Shown: positions 31,346 to 34,858 of the stretch, one piece after another
How the letters are laid out: every line of letters starts with the position of its first letter
Numbering within the stretch: the first letter of the stretch is position 1
Assembly (NCBI GenBank): GCA_009692105.1
Contig: SHZS01000014.1
Location: 1 to 34,858, forward strand
Source: Gemmatimonadota bacterium
GTDB lineage: Bacteria > Gemmatimonadota > Gemmatimonadetes > Longimicrobiales > Gaopeijiaceae
Reading direction: 5' to 3'
Length of the DNA stretch: 34,858 nt
Notes under the pieces: generated by a model
The model's database searches: none
Seen by the model: only the letters and a program-made list of their open reading frames with translations
Told to the model about the DNA's origin: nothing
Position numbers and translations under genes: made by a program

Positions 31346-32127
31346 CGCCACACCCGCCACGGCGGGTGACCGTCGCTCCACAGCCGCTCTAGAAATTGTT
31401 TATCGCGCACCGTGTCCATGCATTGCCAAAACCCCTCGTGGCGAAACGCGACCAGCTGCCGGTCGGCCGCTAGCCGCTCAAGCGCATCCGATTCGAGACT
31501 GTTGTAATCGCCGTCAAGATAGTCGAAGACACCCGGCTCGAACACGAGAAAGCCGCCATTGATCCACCCTTCGCCGATTTGCGACTTTTCGATGAATCGC
31601 GACACGAAGTCGCCGTCGAACTCAATCCCCCCGAATCGGGCCGGCGGGCGAACCGCCGTCACGGTCGCCAGGCGCTTGTGAGCACGGTGGTACGCAAGCA
31701 GCTCCTGCAGATTGACGTTGGAGACGCCGTCACCGTACGTGACCATGAAGGTCTGCTGCTCGAGCTGTGACCGTAGGCGCCTGATACGGCCGCCGGTCAT
31801 TACGTCGTGCCCCGTCTGTACCAAATGCACAACCCACGGCTCATGGACTTGGTCCTCTCGCTCCATGTGGCCGCGCACGAGGTCGATCGTTAGATCGCCG
31901 TGCAGATTCTGATAATCCACGAAGAACTTCTTGATCGCCTCGCCCTTATATCCGAGCGCGACGACAAACTCGTTGAAACCATGAAACCCGTAGTGTTTCA
32001 TGATATGCCAGAGTATGGGATGACCGCCGATCTCGACCATCGGCTTGGGTTTGGTCTCTGTTTCCTCCGCCAAGCGGGTCCCGAATCCGCCGGCGAGGAG
32101 CACGACCTTGGGCTGAGTTGTCGTCAC
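31342..32127 (-). CDS. rfbF: Glucose-1-phosphate cytidylyltransferase
   Basis: This enzyme activates glucose-1-phosphate with CTP to CDP-glucose, the first step of the CDP-deoxysugar branch. [76 protein letters not shown] and [16 protein letters not shown] follow Salmonella RfbF almost segment by segment. I use GTG 32127, which places the protein start seven residues before VVLLAGG. A TTG at 32157 would add ten residues. No clear Shine-Dalgarno precedes either. Gap to the upstream glycosyltransferase is 42-72 bases depending on the start. Confidence 0.95.
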   Translation of the reverse strand: MTTTQPKVVLLAGGFGTRLAEETETKPKPMVEIGGHPILWHIMKHYGFHGFNEFVVALGYKGEAIKKFFVDYQNLHGDLTIDLVRGHMEREDQVHEPWVVHLVQTGHDVMTGGRIRRLRSQLEQQTFMVTYGDGVSNVNLQELLAYHRAHKRLATVTAVRPPARFGGIEFDGDFVSRFIEKSQIGEGWINGGFLVFEPGVFDYLDGDYNSLESDALERLAADRQLVAFRHEGFWQCMDTVRDKQFLERLWSDGHPPWRVWR

Positions 32128-32199
32128 GATTGTCTTGTCGAGAGGGAGGGATCGCAAGTTGAGTTTCCAAAGACGCGCTGGCAGCGCGATGAGTTCTTC

Positions 32200-33330
32200 C
32201 TAGCTTAATCCTATGTGGGCGAAGAGCGCATCGAAGCGATTCTGCCAGGTGTGATTCGCGGTTGCCCGCCGGTGTCCGGCGTCGGCAATCGCCTGAAGCG
32301 CCGGAAAGTCGGCCGCGTAAAACCTAAGCTTCTCGGCGAGGTCCACGTCGTCGTAGTACGTGATGACCTCTTTTCCGGGTTCATAGAAATGCTCCAGCTC
32401 GGACGAGTACTGAGTAAACAGGCACGAGCCCGCCATTGGAACCTCGAAATCGCGGAAATTGCAGCCGCGCAGAACATTCGGATTGAGGTAGTCGTGATTG
32501 AATCGCGACTCCGCCATGTTGATGATGATACGGGACGTCGCGAGGATGCGCACCAGCTCTGCGTCGCTCAGCGGGCCGTGCATACGCGCTGAGTACGCCG
32601 CACACATGCGCTCGATGATCAGGCGTCGTTCGTTGCGATTGATGAAGCGCAACCGGCTCTCGGTGTCTCCGATCGCGTAGAGCAGCGGCTCTCCCCAGTT
32701 TCTGGCCAGCCTGCCAATGCGCGATCGCGGCTGCCAGCTGGGCCCGTATACGTGCAGGTCGATGCCGTGCTGTAACAGGCGCCACAGCAGGTGCGGACGC
32801 TGGCCATAGGCGGTTCCTACGAAGGCGGCGTAGTGCAAGCGTTCCGCCGATGGACGGTAGATGTCGGGGTTGGCCGCCATCGGCATCCAAAAGCTTCGGA
32901 CGCCCATGCGGTCAAACGCTTCCTTGGCTGGAAGGCTGATGTACGTGCTCAGCGTGACATGCCTGGCGACATCGGTGACCAACTCTACCTGGTGGTAATT
33001 GGCGGTGTAGTTTACGGTCACGACCTTATCGGTGATTTTCCGCAACGCATCGGGCCGAATCGTCACGTTATTCACGCCACAGAACGCCAGGTCGAACGGC
33101 CGCTGCCGGTGATAATGTTCGAACCGCTTCAGCATTCCGCGAGTACGAGCTTCTCGGAGGTTTCCCGCTTCCTTGATCTCCGCGGCCGTTACGTCTTCGA
33201 CAAAGTTGAACGCAACGACACGGTGTCCCGCGGACTCCAAGGTCCGCAGGAAGTTGTCTCGCATGATCGTACTGCCCGGCACGTCGGCCGCCGCGCTGCC
33301 GCTCACCAGGTAGATGTTGAGGGGTCTCAT
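32200..33330 (-). CDS. CgeB-like (GT4-type) glycosyltransferase
   Basis: A 376-aa protein of the CgeB/glycosyl transferase 1-2 group found in surface-glycan loci. It begins MRPLNIYLVSGSAAADVPG. MPMAANPDIYRP and HYAAFVGTAYGQRP open the second domain. ILATSRIIINMAESRF, LNPNVLRGCNFRDFEVPMAGSCLFTQY and EVITYYDDVDLAEKLRFY make the typical C-terminal half with its Asn/Glu-rich nucleotide site. The donor sugar is unknown; the neighbouring CDP-sugar genes make the CDP-deoxyhexose a candidate. ATG 33330 is clear. Its first 17 codons recur as a degenerate copy at 34,351-34,398. Confidence 0.78.
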   Translation of the reverse strand: MRPLNIYLVSGSAAADVPGSTIMRDNFLRTLESAGHRVVAFNFVEDVTAAEIKEAGNLREARTRGMLKRFEHYHRQRPFDLAFCGVNNVTIRPDALRKITDKVVTVNYTANYHQVELVTDVARHVTLSTYISLPAKEAFDRMGVRSFWMPMAANPDIYRPSAERLHYAAFVGTAYGQRPHLLWRLLQHGIDLHVYGPSWQPRSRIGRLARNWGEPLLYAIGDTESRLRFINRNERRLIIERMCAAYSARMHGPLSDAELVRILATSRIIINMAESRFNHDYLNPNVLRGCNFRDFEVPMAGSCLFTQYSSELEHFYEPGKEVITYYDDVDLAEKLRFYAADFPALQAIADAGHRRATANHTWQNRFDALFAHIGLS

Positions 33331-33449
33331 ATGGCCTCGTCGATGCTGTGAGCGGAGGTCAAGGCCCCGCCGCTGAAATCACCTAGGTCAACAGTGCCAC
33401 CCGACGTCCAGGTGGTTGACTCATACCAACCCCCCCCGTGCCGATCGGG
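33331..33449. other. Intergenic gap with a weak inverted repeat
   Basis: These 119 bases between the interrupted methyltransferase and the glycosyltransferase hold no gene. GTCAAC at 33387 and GTTGAC at 33415 pair, and CCACC/GGTGG pairs inside them with a bulge, so a modest hairpin is possible. There is no T-run after it on the coding strand, so I do not call it a terminator. Confidence 0.3.
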
Positions 33450-34331
33450 TTACGCGTCCTTTCTGACACAAAACAGATATGCGTTGTTGGCGGAAACTAT
33501 GCGATGGTTCTCAAACGCTGGGGGCGGTAACGAAGAGACCAGATGCCACACCGGAAGCGAGTCAGGCATGATGTCTTCAATTATCAACCGGCCGCCCGGC
33601 TTCAGCCACTCCAACGGAAAAAGCAGAACCGTGAGGTTAGCATTCGGCGCATGCAAGCCGTCGTCGATGATCAGGTCGAGCTGTCCCCCGATATCTCGGC
33701 CGAGGAGTTCAAACGTGCTTGGGTCGGTCTGGTCAACCCAAAACGTCTTGATCATTCCGTCCTGGAACAGGATTCTCCTGTCGGTAGCCGCTCCGTATAT
33801 CCGCGCGTTCGGTAGAAACTCTTTGAAGGCACTCAAGGAGGCGCCCGGCTTGCCCCCTTTGCCCATATTTGAGAAAACGTCGGTATTGTTGGTCCCAAGC
33901 CCGACCTCGAGGACCGCTGTGATCTTGTTTGGCTGGTCAAGTATAGAGGCGTATATAGGGTGATAATTGTGAATGGCCTTGTCGCTGCCGTGTTTTTCAA
34001 GCAAGCACTTAAGGCTATCCGGCTACCCCTTCCTGGCGAGTTCATCACAAAACTCCGCTACCGTGACCACTCTTCCCGACGGCTGAGGCCTGGAGGCCTT
34101 TACCAATTCGCCAAGGAGCGGGATGACCTGCTTGGCGGACAGTAGCGTGAGGTCAAACCGTGCTCTGACCGATCCGCTAGGAGTGGGGGCGAATATCCTC
34201 AATTCCGAAATTACGCCGTTGTATTTGCTGTAAAGGGCGTTTTTCAGAGCTGTGCTGCTCGTCTGCTTGATGGCTCTTGCAATCCTGAACAGAGAAGGGG
34301 TTCTCTTGATGATGTTCTTTAGGGATCTCAT
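33450..34331 (-). pseudogene. Class I methyltransferase interrupted by an in-frame TAG
   Basis: Two frames in the same phase together read as one methyltransferase of about 293 aa. The upstream part (34331-34026) ends ...CDELARKG before TAG at 34025-34023. The frame then continues at once with PDSLKCLLEKHGSDKAIHNYH, a family-typical start of the SAM domain, followed by VLEVGLGTNNTDVFSNMG, GASLSAFKEFLPNARIYGA, DLIIDDGLHAP and LKPGGRLIIEDIMPD. Only one base change separates it from an open gene. It could be a nonsense mutation, a sequencing error, or (least likely) readthrough. If the downstream part is translated alone from TTG near 34004, it keeps the SAM domain (184 aa). The local GC is the lowest of the window. 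The substrate is unknown. Confidence 0.75.
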
Positions 34332-34350
34332 AGAAACGCTGGTCGCGTTT

Positions 34351-34398
34351 GACGTCAGCCGCCGCGCTGTAGTTTGCCAAGTAGATGTTGAGCGGTCT
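34351..34398 (-). pseudogene. Remnant of a CgeB-like glycosyltransferase start
   Basis: In a frame different from the aminotransferase that overlaps it, this DNA reads RPLNIYLANYSAAADV. Thirteen of the sixteen residues equal residues 2-17 of the glycosyltransferase starting at 33330. The ungapped DNA match over about 49 bases is near 80 percent. The ATG is lost (CAG) and similarity ends after the Val, just before the methyltransferase start at 34331. Confidence 0.65.
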
Positions 34399-34858
34399 CT
34401 GGCGCTTCGTTCGTGTAATAATGCTCGATCAGCTCGCAGATAGTTCGGACCTGCTCGTCAGTAAGCTGCGCGGCCGAAGGGAGCCAGAGTCCCTTCTCAC
34501 CCACCAACTCCGAGACGGGATAACTCCCGGCAACCTGATATGCCTCCTGCCTGTTGATCGGCGGATACATGAGGCGGGTTCCCACGCCGTTCGCCTTGAG
34601 AAATCTCATTAATCCGGCACGATCATCCGCGAGCGAATCGATGAACCACGGAGTGGTGTGCTCGAGATTCTGGTCGAACAGGCGTATCTGTGAGCAGCGC
34701 GACAAACCTTCACGGTAGAGGCGATAAATCTCCTTCTTCCGCTCCACGCGCCACGCGAGCTTTTTCATTTGCGCCAAGCCAACGCACGCCTGAAGCTCCG
34801 TGGCGCGTGGAGCGGAAGAAGGAGATTTATCGCCTCTACCGTGGGTGGCACCGATGTG
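34355..34858 (-). CDS. DegT/DnrJ/EryC1/StrS sugar aminotransferase, C-terminal part
   Basis: The 3' end of a PLP-dependent sugar aminotransferase that would add an amino group to a keto-sugar nucleotide. TELQACVGLAQMKKL is the family segment after the active-site Lys region. RKKEIYRLYREGL, GVGTRLMYPPINRQEAY, YPVSELVGEKGLWLPSAAQLTDEQVRTICELI are the standard C-terminal landmarks (each given here in part). The frame stays open to the window edge, but family resemblance stops upstream of about 34807. From there the sequence is an inverted copy of 34711-34755, so the true 5' continuation is not shown. Its stop at 34355 overlaps the glycosyltransferase-start remnant. It is the first visible gene of the minus-strand module. 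Confidence 0.82.
   Translation of the reverse strand, partial: HIGATHGRGDKSPSSAPRATELQACVGLAQMKKLAWRVERKKEIYRLYREGLSRCSQIRLFDQNLEHTTPWFIDSLADDRAGLMRFLKANGVGTRLMYPPINRQEAYQVAGSYPVSELVGEKGLWLPSAAQLTDEQVRTICELIEHYYTNEAPETAQHLLGKLQRGG
34711..34843. repeat. 45-bp perfect inverted repeat at the window end
   Basis: Bases 34711-34755 and 34799-34843 are exact reverse complements, separated by 43 bases. The left arm encodes aminotransferase residues (WRVERKKEIYRLYR on the minus strand). The right arm is the same sequence facing the other way, so it cannot also be normal aminotransferase coding sequence. The final 15 bases do not continue the inverted copy. Confidence 0.9.

Noticed and set aside
32158-32199. 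GCGCTG/CAGCGC palindrome upstream of rfbF as a terminator
   Set aside because: The loop would be a single base, and no T-run follows; the gene lies within a same-strand operon.

Overview
The window is a large surface-polysaccharide locus from a high-GC, outer-membrane-bearing (Gram-negative type) bacterium. The evidence is an outer-membrane polysaccharide export protein (Wza family), two Wzi-family outer-membrane barrels, a Wzc-type copolymerase, two Wzx flippases and two candidate polymerase/ligase proteins. The very high GC, frequent GTG/TTG starts and doubled Wzi-like genes would suit a Gemmatimonadota-like lineage, but the phylum cannot be fixed from this sequence alone. No rRNA, tRNA, CRISPR array or insertion sequence was seen.

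Region A (about 1-25,800, very GC-rich) is a mosaic of short operons on both strands. A plus-strand dTDP-sugar operon (rmlD, rmlA, rmlB; no rmlC) is followed by a probably frameshifted methyltransferase (minus) and a GT2 glycosyltransferase (plus). Export and assembly genes come next: Wza (minus); an O-antigen ligase/polymerase reading in frame into a four-repeat lipoprotein-like module (plus); Wzc and Wzi (minus); and a second Wzi (plus). A GT4 (minus) is followed by a plus-strand set: Wzx, sugar-1-phosphate transferase, GT4, FlaA1/WbpM-type dehydratase, CysQ, CysD, CysNC fusion and a UDP-glucuronate-4-epimerase-like enzyme. The sulfate-activation genes lie inside the polysaccharide locus, so the glycan may be sulfated, although no sulfotransferase is visible.

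Region B (about 25,840 to the end, visibly lower GC, all minus strand) is a second glycan module. In transcription order it holds a sugar aminotransferase (cut by the window edge), a methyltransferase interrupted by an in-frame TAG, a CgeB-like glycosyltransferase, glucose-1-phosphate cytidylyltransferase (rfbF), CDP-glucose 4,6-dehydratase (rfbG), an RmlC-like cupin epimerase in which the catalytic Tyr aligns with Cys, an SDR reductase, a second Wzx and a multi-pass Wzy-like protein. Many of these genes are coupled by ATGA/GTGA overlaps. The set predicts an unusual CDP-linked 6-deoxyhexose rather than the classical CDP-3,6-dideoxyhexoses, because no RfbH-type dehydrase is present.

Several decay or recombination scars sit at gene junctions: an SDR start remnant near 18,489, an N-terminally truncated PIN-domain toxin at 24,367-24,681, and a remnant of a glycosyltransferase start at 34,351-34,398. 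A perfect 45-bp inverted repeat at the right end of the window looks like an assembly or amplification artefact or a true contig-breaking palindrome.
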